Source: an uncultured Eubacteriales bacterium
Lineage (GTDB): Bacteria; Bacillota; Clostridia; Oscillospirales; CAG-272
Direction: 5' to 3'
Assembly: GCA_934432725.1 (NCBI GenBank)
Contig: CAKRZE010000005.1
Span: 69,390 to 133,389, forward strand
Length of the DNA stretch: 64,000 nucleotides
The stretch's first letter is position 1. Each line of letters begins with the position of its first letter. Made by a program: the position numbers and the translations under genes. The notes beneath the pieces are model-generated. The model saw nothing but the letters and a program-made list of their open reading frames with translations, was not told where the DNA came from and did no database searches. Below are positions 17,467-25,742 of this stretch, one piece after another.

Positions 17467-18719
17467 AAACCAAAGCAGTACGCCTTTACGGCAAAGAGGA
17501 TCTGAGACTGGAGGAGTTTGAACTCCCTGCCATCAAGGACGATGAGATTCTCGCTCATATTATTTCGGACAGTATTTGCATGTCAACATATAAGGCGGCG
17601 ATTCAGGGTGCCGCACATAAGCGCGTGCCGAACGATGTGGCAGAAAACCCTGTGATTGTCGGTCACGAATTCTGCGGAGAAATCGTGGAGGTCGGCGCAA
17701 AGTGGAAGGATCAGTTCAAGCCCGGCGATAAGTTTTCCATTCAGCCGGCACTGTGCTATCACGGCTCTCTGGATGCTCCCGGCTATTCCTTCCGGTATAT
17801 CGGCGGAGATGCAACCTATGTCGTGATTCCGCATGAGGTGATGGACATGAACTGTCTTTTGCCCTATAATCACGATGTGTTTTTCTACGGCTCTCTGGCT
17901 GAGCCGGTTTCCTGCATCATCGGCGGCTTCCATGCACAGTATCATACGCGTCCCGGCGTGTATGTTCACGATATGGGAATCGTGGAGGGCGGCTGCATGG
18001 CGATGCTGGCTTCTGCGGGACCGATGGGACTGGGTGCGATCGATTATGCGATTCACAACGACAGAAAGCCGTCCGTGATTGTGGTGACCGATATTGACGA
18101 CGCACGTCTGAAGCGCGCTTCCGAGGTTCTGACCGTGGAGGATGCGGCAAAGAACGGCGTGAAGCTTTATTATGTGAACACGAATCAGTATGAGGACCCG
18201 GTTGCCTATATGATCGGTCTGACCGGCGGAAAGGGCTTTGACGATGTGTACTGCTATGCTCCGGTCCGCGCGGTTGTGGAAATGGCAAGCAAGCTGCTCG
18301 GAAGAGACGGCTGCCTGAATTTCTTTGCCGGTCCGACCAACACCGCATTCTCGGCTGAATTCAATTTCTATAATGTTCACTATAACTCCACGCATATTGT
18401 CGGCACCTCGGGCGGAAATACCGATGATATGCGCGAGGCAATTGCCATGATGAATGCGGGCAGAATGAACCCTGCCATGATGATTACGCACATCGGCGGA
18501 CTGAATGCCGTGGTTGACACCGTGCTGAATCTTCCGAACATCAAGGGCGGCAAAAAGCTGATTTATACCAACATTGATCTTCCGCTGACCGCTTTGGACG
18601 ATCTGGCAGCTTCAGAGGACCCGATGCTCCGCGAGCTTGGTGCGATCGTGAGCCGCCACAACAATTTGTGGAACGGAGAAGCAGAGAAGTACCTGCTTGC
18701 TCACGCAAAGTCGATCTGA
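17463..18719 (+). CDS. Zinc-type medium-chain dehydrogenase, SorE-like (L-sorbose-1-phosphate reductase family)
   Basis: A 418-residue alcohol dehydrogenase of the medium-chain superfamily. It begins MKTKAVRLYGKEDLRLEEFE; the catalytic domain shows SICMSTYKAAIQG and VGHEFCGEIVEVG, including the GHE metal/substrate motif, and a Rossmann domain follows (ASAGPMGLGAIDYAIH, VVTDIDDARLKRA). The sequence style is that of SorE, which reduces L-sorbose-1-phosphate to glucitol-6-phosphate with NAD(P)H; the actual sugar substrate here is unproven. There is no adjacent PTS, so a different polyol or sugar phosphate is possible. Confidence 0.8.
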   Translation: MKTKAVRLYGKEDLRLEEFELPAIKDDEILAHIISDSICMSTYKAAIQGAAHKRVPNDVAENPVIVGHEFCGEIVEVGAKWKDQFKPGDKFSIQPALCYHGSLDAPGYSFRYIGGDATYVVIPHEVMDMNCLLPYNHDVFFYGSLAEPVSCIIGGFHAQYHTRPGVYVHDMGIVEGGCMAMLASAGPMGLGAIDYAIHNDRKPSVIVVTDIDDARLKRASEVLTVEDAAKNGVKLYYVNTNQYEDPVAYMIGLTGGKGFDDVYCYAPVRAVVEMASKLLGRDGCLNFFAGPTNTAFSAEFNFYNVHYNSTHIVGTSGGNTDDMREAIAMMNAGRMNPAMMITHIGGLNAVVDTVLNLPNIKGGKKLIYTNIDLPLTALDDLAASEDPMLRELGAIVSRHNNLWNGEAEKYLLAHAKSI

Positions 18720-18734
18720 AGATAACAGAATCCG

Positions 18735-18774
18735 GGGGTGTAAAAACTCGTTTTGCGGTTTTTACGCCCCTTTG
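18735..18774 (+). terminator. Terminator after the SorE-like gene
   Basis: GGGGTGTAAAAAC (18735-18747) pairs with GTTTTTACGCCCC (18758-18770) with one G-T pair, followed by TTT. It lies 15 bp after the stop codon. Confidence 0.75.
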
Positions 18775-18819
18775 ACATTTGCCCCGTCGGGCTGCATGGG
18801 GCGCTGAAAAAACAAAGGA

Positions 18820-18912
18820 GACGGGCAAGAATGCATCAGACATGCCGGAATTCCGACCGGCATGTCTGAGGGGATGCTGAAAACTTGTATGTTTTCGGCA
18901 TCCCCTCTGTAT
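18820..18912 (+). other. Two adjacent strong hairpins with an embedded 12-codon ORF
   Basis: Hairpin 1 (18837-18868) has a perfect 12-bp stem CAGACATGCCGG/CCGGCATGTCTG. Hairpin 2 (18869-18906) has a 16-bp stem with one mismatch and is followed by CTGTATTTT. AAAGGAG stands 10 nt before an ATG at 18831 that opens a 12-codon frame MHQTCRNSDRHV ending at the base of hairpin 1. No plus-strand gene follows, so if transcribed it would be an orphan small RNA or micro-ORF. Confidence 0.4.
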
Positions 18913-19452
18913 TTTCTTGTTCGGGCTCCGCTTTTGGCGGTTCTTTTCAGGCTTGGCTGACCGGCGCAGTCAAAAGTGCGGTTCAAAAACGATGCATCGG
19001 ACGGGTGCTCCGATGTGCCGGGAAGGCTTCCGTCGCTTTTGACATGGCTCCGACTGCTTTCGCAGGGCTTTTCATGGTTTGATTGGCAGCGTCTGCCGAA
19101 GGGTGCAATGCCTGCGGCAGTGCCTGAAGCCTCGGAAAGGGTTTTCATACCGCCGTGGCGTTGGCTGCGCCTGGGTCTGGCTTTCGGGAGAATGCAGGAT
19201 GCCGGATAAGCCGTCAAACTGACATTTGCCCGCATTCTTTTGCGGCAGACCGCCGCTTGCACGGAGCTGTATTTCGGACTCCGGCTGCATGCTGCCCGGG
19301 CTGAGACGCGGGAAGAAAAACCCGGGAAAGACAAAATCTGCGCCGGACGCCGGGCGGCAGGCAGATGCTTTTTTGAAAAACGTTCAGGACATGCGCACGA
19401 TTTCAGGCTTGTCCGAGCCCGGGCATAAAGAGGCAGGCGTATGCATCGGCGG
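18913..19452. other. Intergenic, no gene seen
   Basis: No supported gene. A stretch at 19103-19165 is similar (roughly two thirds identity by eye) to 45565-45635 in another intergenic region, possibly remnants of one old repeat. Confidence 0.35.
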
Positions 19453-19485
19453 AAAAAGCAAAAGCCGCACCGGATGCCGGGCGGC
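19453..19485 (-). terminator. Terminator downstream of the DUF6056 gene
   Basis: On the minus strand GCCGCCCGG-CAT-CCGGTGCGGC forms a stem with small imperfections and is followed by TTTTGCTTTTT. Confidence 0.65.
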
Positions 19486-19582
19486 TTGGATAACTGCGCT
19501 TTAAACTGACCGTGCGGAATCGCCGCGGTTGTCTGTTTCCAACCGATTTAGACTGGGGATTGCAATGAAGCTGCCTGCCGGA

Positions 19583-21223
19583 TCAGTCCGCAGAGCGGGC
19601 GGGGAAGGGAATGAAGGTCAGAACGGTGTCCTCGGGAATGTGTCTGGACACCTTGAACCAATAGGCGTGATAATCGGTGTCATAGGGGGCAGTATAGCGG
19701 CAGGAATCGTTTGGCAGATAGTAAAGCTCCAGTGTCTGCTCCTCCGGCATGCTGTTCAGGCAGGCAGCAATTTTGCGTTCGTTTTCCTCGGATACCAGAT
19801 AGTTCGCACGGTAGCCGATCAGATTCCCGACAAGCGGGAGCACCGTAAAGACAAGAATGGAAAGAAAAACAGAAGCATTCCTCATGCCGGCGCCCGCCTG
19901 CGGCTTTTCCGGCTCCTTTGCAAACAGGGAAAACAGGCAGATTGCCGCAAACAGGGCAAGTCCGAGGAGCATGGGAAGGCGGGACGGGGACAGATACAGA
20001 AGAACTGCACAGACCGGGAGCACGGTCAAAACTTTGTGCGGAGCCGCACTTCCGCAGATCAGCCGGACGCTGAGCACATTCAGCAGGAGAACGGAGACAA
20101 GCGAGGTGCGCGGACCGAACAGCGGAGAAAACAGCATTGCTGCCTGCAAGCCGCCGGCAAGCATCAAAAGGAGCGCATTTAACGGAGAGGCTCCCGCAAG
20201 AGACTCCGAAAAGAACAGCCACAGATCGAAAAGGAGCGCGATGCAGGCGAGCGCACAGCAGAAAATGCCGACCGGGCGGTTTTCCGAAAACAGATAGACG
20301 AGCATGCCAAGCCCTGCGGCTCCGTTGAAAAGAACGGGGACCTTGCGCTTTTTCTGCAGGTACACAAAGACACAAAGAAGGAAAAACAGAAGGAGTGCCG
20401 GCGCCATCCCGGAACGGCTGACGGTCAGTCCGGCAAGACCGCGCAGATTGGAAAGAAGCCTTTTCACAAGAGGCAGCTGATAAAAATCGGTGTGATAGGT
20501 TTTTCTGACCTCATTTCCGGGCGCAAAAAACACGGTTGCGGAAGCGAGCCATGTCAGAATTCCGGTTATGCAGAAAAGGACGCCCGGTCTTTTTTTCATC
20601 AGCATCAGCCGGAGCAGCGCGTACAGGATGATGATATCTGCGGCGAAGGAATACTGCTCAACGGTCAGCCCGGTCAGAACCGACAGAACAAGAAGTCCCG
20701 CGCCTGCCTTTCCGGAGCTTAGATACCGCTCTGTCAGAATGAGCATGCCGAGCAGGGGGAGCATTGGAAACAGGTAGTTTACAGCTCCGGTTGCCCAGTA
20801 GATGCAGGTGGACGCCATGCTGATATCAATCAGAGAAAAGGCAAAGCAGGAGGCGATCAGCGCGGGTCTGAACTCCTTTTTGCGGATTCCTCCGTTCTGG
20901 CAGTCTGCGGCGAGATAAGCGGTGAGGAATGCAATGGCGGAGACACACAGCGTGTTGAAGATGCGGAAGGCGGTGATTGTGCCGCCGGCGAGCAGAAGCT
21001 CGTCCAGAAGGTGCACAAAGCATCTGCCGTTTACTTCCATGTAGTGCCAGATATTTCTTTCTGCAAAGCTTTTCAGCCCGCCGCTTAAAAAAGTGGTGTA
21101 GAAGTAATCATCGCCGTACTGAACGGTGTAGCGCATGATTCCTCCCTGCAGGAGGACAAAAACAGCGAAAGCGGCATAATGAATGTTTTTTTGAATGGAA
21201 GCCGGAAGAGATTTTCGGGACAT
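19583..21223 (-). CDS. Polytopic membrane protein, DUF6056-like (glycosyltransferase-type fold)
   Basis: A 546-residue protein with about twelve hydrophobic segments. The first extracytoplasmic loop carries YGDDYFYTTFLSGGLKSF and YMEVNGRCFVHLLDELLL, a pattern of the DUF6056 family, which resembles polyprenol-phosphate-sugar-dependent glycosyltransferases (GT-C type); the acidic YGDDY would be the candidate catalytic site. A C-terminal soluble part (about residues 455-546) follows. A role in decorating a surface polymer is inference. The start follows the shared SD-hairpin leader; the upstream extension has no membrane or coding signal. Confidence 0.7.
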   Translation of the reverse strand: MSRKSLPASIQKNIHYAAFAVFVLLQGGIMRYTVQYGDDYFYTTFLSGGLKSFAERNIWHYMEVNGRCFVHLLDELLLAGGTITAFRIFNTLCVSAIAFLTAYLAADCQNGGIRKKEFRPALIASCFAFSLIDISMASTCIYWATGAVNYLFPMLPLLGMLILTERYLSSGKAGAGLLVLSVLTGLTVEQYSFAADIIILYALLRLMLMKKRPGVLFCITGILTWLASATVFFAPGNEVRKTYHTDFYQLPLVKRLLSNLRGLAGLTVSRSGMAPALLLFFLLCVFVYLQKKRKVPVLFNGAAGLGMLVYLFSENRPVGIFCCALACIALLFDLWLFFSESLAGASPLNALLLMLAGGLQAAMLFSPLFGPRTSLVSVLLLNVLSVRLICGSAAPHKVLTVLPVCAVLLYLSPSRLPMLLGLALFAAICLFSLFAKEPEKPQAGAGMRNASVFLSILVFTVLPLVGNLIGYRANYLVSEENERKIAACLNSMPEEQTLELYYLPNDSCRYTAPYDTDYHAYWFKVSRHIPEDTVLTFIPFPARSAD

Positions 21224-21267
21224 TTTTTTATAACCGTGGCTTTTGTGTTGGCAAAAGCATCCTTTTT
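21224..21267 (-). promoter_or_regulatory. SD-hairpin leader element (DUF6056 copy)
   Basis: Minus strand: AAAAAGGAT, then a 7-bp hairpin GCTTTTG-CCAACA-CAAAAGC (21258-21239), then CACGGTTATAAAAAA and ATG. Nearly identical to the coaW copy over about 40 nt, although the two genes are unrelated. Confidence 0.6.
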
Positions 21268-22064
21268 CGGAATTGCGGCAGACTTTGCGGAGCAAAGATG
21301 CAGCCGCTCAAATGGAAAAGCTGCAAAACAACGGCGGAAAACCGATTCGGGAATATTTGACTGATTTTGGATATTTCACCCGGCTTTGCAAAGCAGGATT
21401 GCCGCCGCCCGGGCAAGGAAAGGTGCGGCGTGCCGGCTGCGGGGAGATCGTTCGGGCTTTGCTCCAAGGACCGCAGGGACGGGCGTGCTTCTCCATATAG
21501 AACAGGCGGGCAGCCGGTGCATTCCCGCCGGCATGACATCGGAGCATTGCCGATGCGTGCTTGCAAAAAAGGGGCTTGCCGACAGACGGGAGGGAAAACT
21601 GCCGTGGGGTTATGGCATAAGAAAACGCTCCGGCGTTTTTTTGCTGCTCCGTGCGGGACAGGGCGTGAAAACCACCATTGGCGGCGCTTGGGACAAGGGC
21701 GGTTTTTTGCAGCCGCGCACGGGAAGGACGCCGCACGATCGGGAAGGGGCGCACTTTTTGCGCCTCGGTCTTGCGGACCGGAGCTTCCGCGGAAAGCATA
21801 CCCGAAAAAGATGCCGAGGCAACCTTCCGAAGCATTGTTTGGGATTTTTTATACATTTAATCCTGATATTTCCTCACTCGGGGCACAAAAAAACCGCAAA
21901 GCGCTCCGGGCTGGTCCGGGATGGACCCGGCGGGCGGTTCGCAGCTTTTTCGGACAGACGTACAAACTGCGGGAAAAGTTCCCTTTGACGGCAGCTTGCC
22001 GAACAAAAATTTTTTTCGGATGATTTTTCCGGTTTTTTGCCGGACTTCGGGTGCGGAACCCGGT
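21268..22064. other. Intergenic, no gene seen
   Basis: About 800 bp with no credible gene in either direction. At 21622-21642 there is a small hairpin (AAAACGC-TCCG-GCGTTTT followed by more T) that looks like an intrinsic terminator without an obvious gene upstream. Confidence 0.4.
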
Positions 22065-22865
22065 TCAATACCGGTCTATTTCGATTTTTTCGACCGTGCC
22101 GTCCAAAGCACCGCCGAGAAAAACAGAGGCGGTATTGACAAACATCTCCGGGTCATCGCTGACATAGTATCTGACCGGAGCCGATGCACCGGCTGCTCCT
22201 TCCGTGTGCGGGATGCCGGGCAGAGAGCAGAGCTTTCGCGCCGCCTCCAGTCCTGTGTTGATCAGCGTGACGCCGGGCAGGGTCTGCGCAATGGCGGGGG
22301 CGATGATCGGGTAATGCGTGCAGCCGAGAATCAGCGTGTCGCAGCCGGTTTCGCGGATTGGCTCCAGATACCGGCGGCAAACAAGCCGTGTCACCTCATC
22401 GTCCTGACCGACAAAGCCGTTTTCCACCAGCGGGACAAACAGCGGGCAGGCTTTGGAGGTCACCTCGGCATCCGGCAAAAACCGGCGGATCGCCTGCGGA
22501 AATGCGCCTGTCCGGACGGTGGCTGCGGTGCCGATCACGGCGATTTTTCCGTTTTCGGTTGCCTTTGCCGCCGCTTCCGCAGCGCCCTCAACGACGCCGA
22601 TGATCGGGATGTCAAAGACCCTTCGGAGCATTGGGAGCGCCGTGGTGCTGACCGTTCCGCAGGCAACCACAACGGCATCCACGGGAAAGGAGGTCAGAAA
22701 GCGCATATCCTGCAGCGCGTATTTTGAAATGGTCTCTCCGGAACGTGGACCGTACGGGACCCTGCCGGTGTCTCCGAAATAGATCAGCTCCTGCTCCGGC
22801 ATCAGGCGGCGGATTTCCTTCAATGCGGTCAATCCGCCCAAACCGCTGTCAAATATTCCGATCAT
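22065..22865 (-). CDS. murI: Glutamate racemase
   Basis: A 266-residue MurI making D-glutamate for peptidoglycan. It begins MIGIFDSGLGGLTALKEI with the catalytic-base Asp in FDSGLGG, continues with YFGDTGRVPYGPRS, and holds both catalytic cysteines: Cys69 in VVACGTVS (most family members have ACNT here, so Asn is replaced by Gly) and the second in LILGCTHYP. AAAAGGAGC precedes the ATG. The ORF extends upstream, but that part lacks homology. It lies downstream of a GNAT gene in the same orientation with a 200-bp gap. Confidence 0.95.
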   Translation of the reverse strand: MIGIFDSGLGGLTALKEIRRLMPEQELIYFGDTGRVPYGPRSGETISKYALQDMRFLTSFPVDAVVVACGTVSTTALPMLRRVFDIPIIGVVEGAAEAAAKATENGKIAVIGTAATVRTGAFPQAIRRFLPDAEVTSKACPLFVPLVENGFVGQDDEVTRLVCRRYLEPIRETGCDTLILGCTHYPIIAPAIAQTLPGVTLINTGLEAARKLCSLPGIPHTEGAAGASAPVRYYVSDDPEMFVNTASVFLGGALDGTVEKIEIDRY

Positions 22866-23064
22866 ACGGTATACCGCTCCTTTTTGCTTTTTGGATGTGA
22901 TTTGCGGGAGGGCAGCGGAAATTCCGATGCCTGCAAGCCTCTGCGGCAGCTTCGGGCGAGGTGCTCTTTTCCGGAGGGGGCAGACGGAAAACGAAATCTG
23001 CTTCCGGACGGGAGCCTGCGGAAGGAGAGCCTGCCGCTGCGTATCTGCCGATGCTTTCGGAGGC

Positions 23065-23556
23065 TCAGTCAACCTGAAGCAGGTTGCGGTAGATGCTGTT
23101 TCTCGCCTCGGAATCCGGGATTTCAACAGCACCGAGGTGCTGCTTGTAGAAATCAAAGGCGCCGTGCGCAGCCCATCCGATTACCGCATAGGCATAGCCC
23201 ATCTCCTTCATGGAGTTGAGGCAGCACTTGGACAGGGCAAGTCCGATGTGCATGCGGCGGTATTCGCTTTTCACACCGACCGGACCGAAAAAGTCCCGTC
23301 CGGTTGCTTCGTAGCAGGCGAAGCCGATAACCTTTTTCTCCTTTACCGCAATATACATAGTGGTGAAGCAGTGCGAAAAGCAGTGCTCCGCCTCATTGCG
23401 CCAGCCGCTGCTGAATTCCTGCTCGATAAAGTCCAGAATTGCGGTTTTGTTGACGGGATGTGCGCGTTTGATTTCGATTCCCTGTGCGCGCAGACGGGAA
23501 ATTTCCGGCTGGGGGTCGATATCGTTTTCGTATAGTCTGCAAAGTAGATCTGCCAT
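23065..23556 (-). CDS. GNAT family N-acetyltransferase
   Basis: A 163-residue acetyltransferase. The middle MYIAVKEKKVIGFACYEATGRDFFGPVGV strand pair (quoted in part as IAVKEKKVIGFACYEA) and the CoA-binding segment EYRRMHIGLALSKCCLNSM (R-x-x-G-I/L-G/A type) are typical of GNAT, followed by YAYAVIGWA and FYKQHLGAVEIP. The substrate is unknown. The chosen ATG follows the SD-hairpin leader; the extended ORF upstream is not supported. Codon use matches its neighbours. Confidence 0.8.
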   Translation of the reverse strand: MADLLCRLYENDIDPQPEISRLRAQGIEIKRAHPVNKTAILDFIEQEFSSGWRNEAEHCFSHCFTTMYIAVKEKKVIGFACYEATGRDFFGPVGVKSEYRRMHIGLALSKCCLNSMKEMGYAYAVIGWAAHGAFDFYKQHLGAVEIPDSEARNSIYRNLLQVD

Positions 23557-23598
23557 GATGTGTGACCGTTGCCCTCGCTTCGGCGAAGGCTTCCTTTC
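23557..23598 (-). promoter_or_regulatory. SD-hairpin leader element (GNAT copy)
   Basis: Minus strand: GAAAGGAA, hairpin GCCTTCGC-CGAA-GCGAGGGC (23590-23571, one mismatch in 8 bp), then AACGGTCACACATC and ATG. Confidence 0.6.
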
Positions 23599-24100
23599 TT
23601 GCGGAATCGGGGCGGGGGCTTTCGCTCGCCGTTTGCGGCAGAAAGCGCACGGGCTGCCCGTAATATGGGGGCTTATGATGGGTAAGGGTCTTTGGGTGCG
23701 GCTTGGGGGAAAGGTCTGTGAAATGATCTGAAACATTGACGGCTCCGATGACCGGGGCTTTCGCTTCTGTTTGCTACAAAAAGCGCGGAGCAGCAGTCCG
23801 GATCGGAATTTTATCGCCGTTTCCGCTTTTGAGTCTGCTTGTGCGGAAGCTGTGAAGCACGGCAGGCGACCGGCTTGTGTCCGCCTTCCGCGCAGAGCCA
23901 AGCCATCCTTTATTAATATAGCGGAACCGGTATATGCGGAGGGGAAATGCTTCGCGTGAGGTCCTCGGAATCATCCGCTTCCGGCTTGCCTTACGCTCCG
24001 CGCACTTTCCGGCGAATATCGGAAACGCGCCGAAACGTGTGCCGGCGGGGGAGCCGAATGCCGCAGCGTCTCTCCGGACGGTTTTCGGATGCGGAAGGAT
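23599..24100. other. Intergenic, no gene seen
   Basis: Nothing coding is supported. On the minus strand, 23860-23900 has AAAGGATGGCTTGGC followed by a loose inverted repeat, which may be a degenerate SD-hairpin element without a following gene. Confidence 0.35.
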
Positions 24101-24682
24101 TCATGAAATCTCGTCCAGCGTCATGGAGAACGGCGGCAGCATGTGCTCGATGAACCAATCGGCTTCCGGGCAATGCATGTCCGCAAGCGCCCGTGCAGTG
24201 GACCGCTTGGCTGACAGAAACTCCTTGTTTCCGGATTTTTCTTCTTCAATGCATTTGATATAGGCGCTGAGCTTATCCGCCGCCTTGACCAGAGGCATAA
24301 GCTCCCGGTCCCGGTCTCCGGGGGTGAGCAGCGCGGCATAATCGGAGCGCAGCTCCTGCGGAAGCTGATTCAGAAGCCGGAGGACAGCGTTCGATTCAAT
24401 CGCACCATAGCCCTCGCGCACGGCTCCGGAGAAATACTTGATCGGCGTGGGCAGATCACCGGTGATGACCTCGGGGACATCGTGATAGAGCGCAAGCGCT
24501 GCGGCGCGGTCCGGAAGATAATTTCTGCCGAAAAAGCGGTTTCCGATCAGGGCAAGCGCGTGGGAAAGAATGGCGACCTCCGCGCAGTGCTCGGACAGGG
24601 TTTCGTCCCTGACATTGCGCATCAGACTCCATCTGCGGATGTATTTTTGCCGGAAGACAAAAGCGAAAAAGCTGTTGTGCAT
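24101..24682 (-). CDS. yfbR: 5'-deoxynucleotidase (YfbR-like HD protein)
   Basis: A 193-residue HD-domain phosphohydrolase removing phosphate from deoxyribonucleoside 5'-monophosphates. The order is MHNSFFAFVFRQKYIRRWSL, then the metal His in LSEHCAEVAILSHAL, the HD pair in ALYHDVPEVITGDLPTPIKY, and the terminal Asp in VKAADKLSAYIKCIEEE. The length and pattern fit YfbR. GATGAGGTAAG precedes the ATG. A perfect promoter lies at 24934-24962, giving a 250-nt GC-rich leader. Confidence 0.88.
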   Translation of the reverse strand: MHNSFFAFVFRQKYIRRWSLMRNVRDETLSEHCAEVAILSHALALIGNRFFGRNYLPDRAAALALYHDVPEVITGDLPTPIKYFSGAVREGYGAIESNAVLRLLNQLPQELRSDYAALLTPGDRDRELMPLVKAADKLSAYIKCIEEEKSGNKEFLSAKRSTARALADMHCPEADWFIEHMLPPFSMTLDEIS

Positions 24683-24933
24683 AACGCTTACCTCATCTGC
24701 TGTTGGTTTTGCCGGGAATGCCGATGCGCCGGCATGCGGAAGCAGCCCCCTTGCGTTTTCGGAACGGGACCGCCGGATGCAGACGCGGTCGGAGGCGCAG
24801 ATTGCACGGCGCGGCGCCGCGATGGGGCGATCCGGAACCCTTTCGGACGGCGGACGCACGGCTCTGCGCTCCTGCCGTCTGCTGCCGGAGAGGTTCTGCT
24901 GCCGCGCAGTCGGCACGGGAATTTAAGCATCTG

Positions 24934-24962
24934 CATTATAGCACATTCCGGAGCATGTGTCA
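24934..24962 (-). promoter_or_regulatory. yfbR promoter
   Basis: Minus strand TTGACA (24962-24957) and TATAAT (24939-24934), 17-bp spacer. Confidence 0.85.
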
Positions 24963-25385
24963 ACGCCGTGGGGGCGTGAACATCTCTGAAAAACCAAAAA
25001 CAGGAAAATTTTATTGGAGCCGGATGGCGAACAATGAAAAAATGCGTTTTTTTTGTGCCGCATGGCATGTAGAAATTTTTCGGCTCGTTTTGGTTAAAAT
25101 GCACAATATGAAACTTTCCCGAAAACAAAATTGCAGTGCGGCAAAAATTACGGGCGGTAAATTTTATTTACTCATCCGAGAAAAAAGAAGAAAAAACGGA
25201 TAAAAGGCGCTGAAACAGCGTATTTTAACGAAAAAAAGGTAAATTACAATGACAAAAAATAAGCTGCCGCCGCTTTGAAAACGGCGGTGCAAAAGACGGG
25301 GCGGCGTTTCCTTTCAAGGGGATATTTGCCCCCTGAAAAAGTGTGTACATACTTTCGTTTCAAATTGGTTGCAAATCTGATGCGC
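24963..25385. other. AT-rich intergenic segment
   Basis: Clearly richer in A/T than its surroundings, with many A-runs and no supported gene. The words ATGCACAATAT at about 25098 and again in the operon leader at about 25470 repeat. A GCCGCCGC...GCGGCGG-type hairpin lies near 25264-25290. Confidence 0.4.
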
Positions 25386-25414
25386 TTGACTTTTTCGGCA
25401 TTATATGCTATGAT
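25386..25414 (+). promoter_or_regulatory. Promoter of the 13-kb transporter operon
   Basis: TTGACT at 25386-25391 and TATGAT at 25409-25414, 17-bp spacer. No other good promoter or terminator was seen until 38414, so this likely drives seven genes. Confidence 0.75.
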
Positions 25415-25579
25415 ACTGAGGTGAAGTTTTATGAATATTGTCATAGATAACTGTATATATTTTACAACAATGCACAATATTTCTTGAAACGGCATGCGAT
25501 TAAATTCTTATGCAGAATCCCCCGCTTGGATTGCGGCGCGGCGTGAGGGTGCCATACGGTGAACGGCATCGCTCTCGGC

Positions 25580-25614
25580 TGCGGAGGCTTCGGAGTCTCC
25601 GCACGCAATTTTTT
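25580..25614 (+). terminator. Terminator-like hairpin in the operon leader
   Basis: GCGGAGGCT (25581-25589) pairs with AGTCTCCGC (25594-25602) around a TCGG loop, followed after 6 nt by six T (25609-25614). It is 160 nt downstream of the promoter start and 130 nt before the first gene, which suggests attenuation. Confidence 0.6.
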
Positions 25615-25742
25615 GACTGTGTGGCAATGCATCAGACGGCTGTCGGCTGCCGGCCGGTTCAGAGGAACAAACGGCACCGGAATTGCATGGGGGCTTTTCT
25701 TCCTGTGCGAATTGCATTTCAATCTTCTAGGAGGAAAGATTA

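Noticed and set aside
25580..25614. Known riboswitch class in the transporter operon leader
   Set aside because: No conserved core of any class I know could be matched; only the terminator hairpin is supported.
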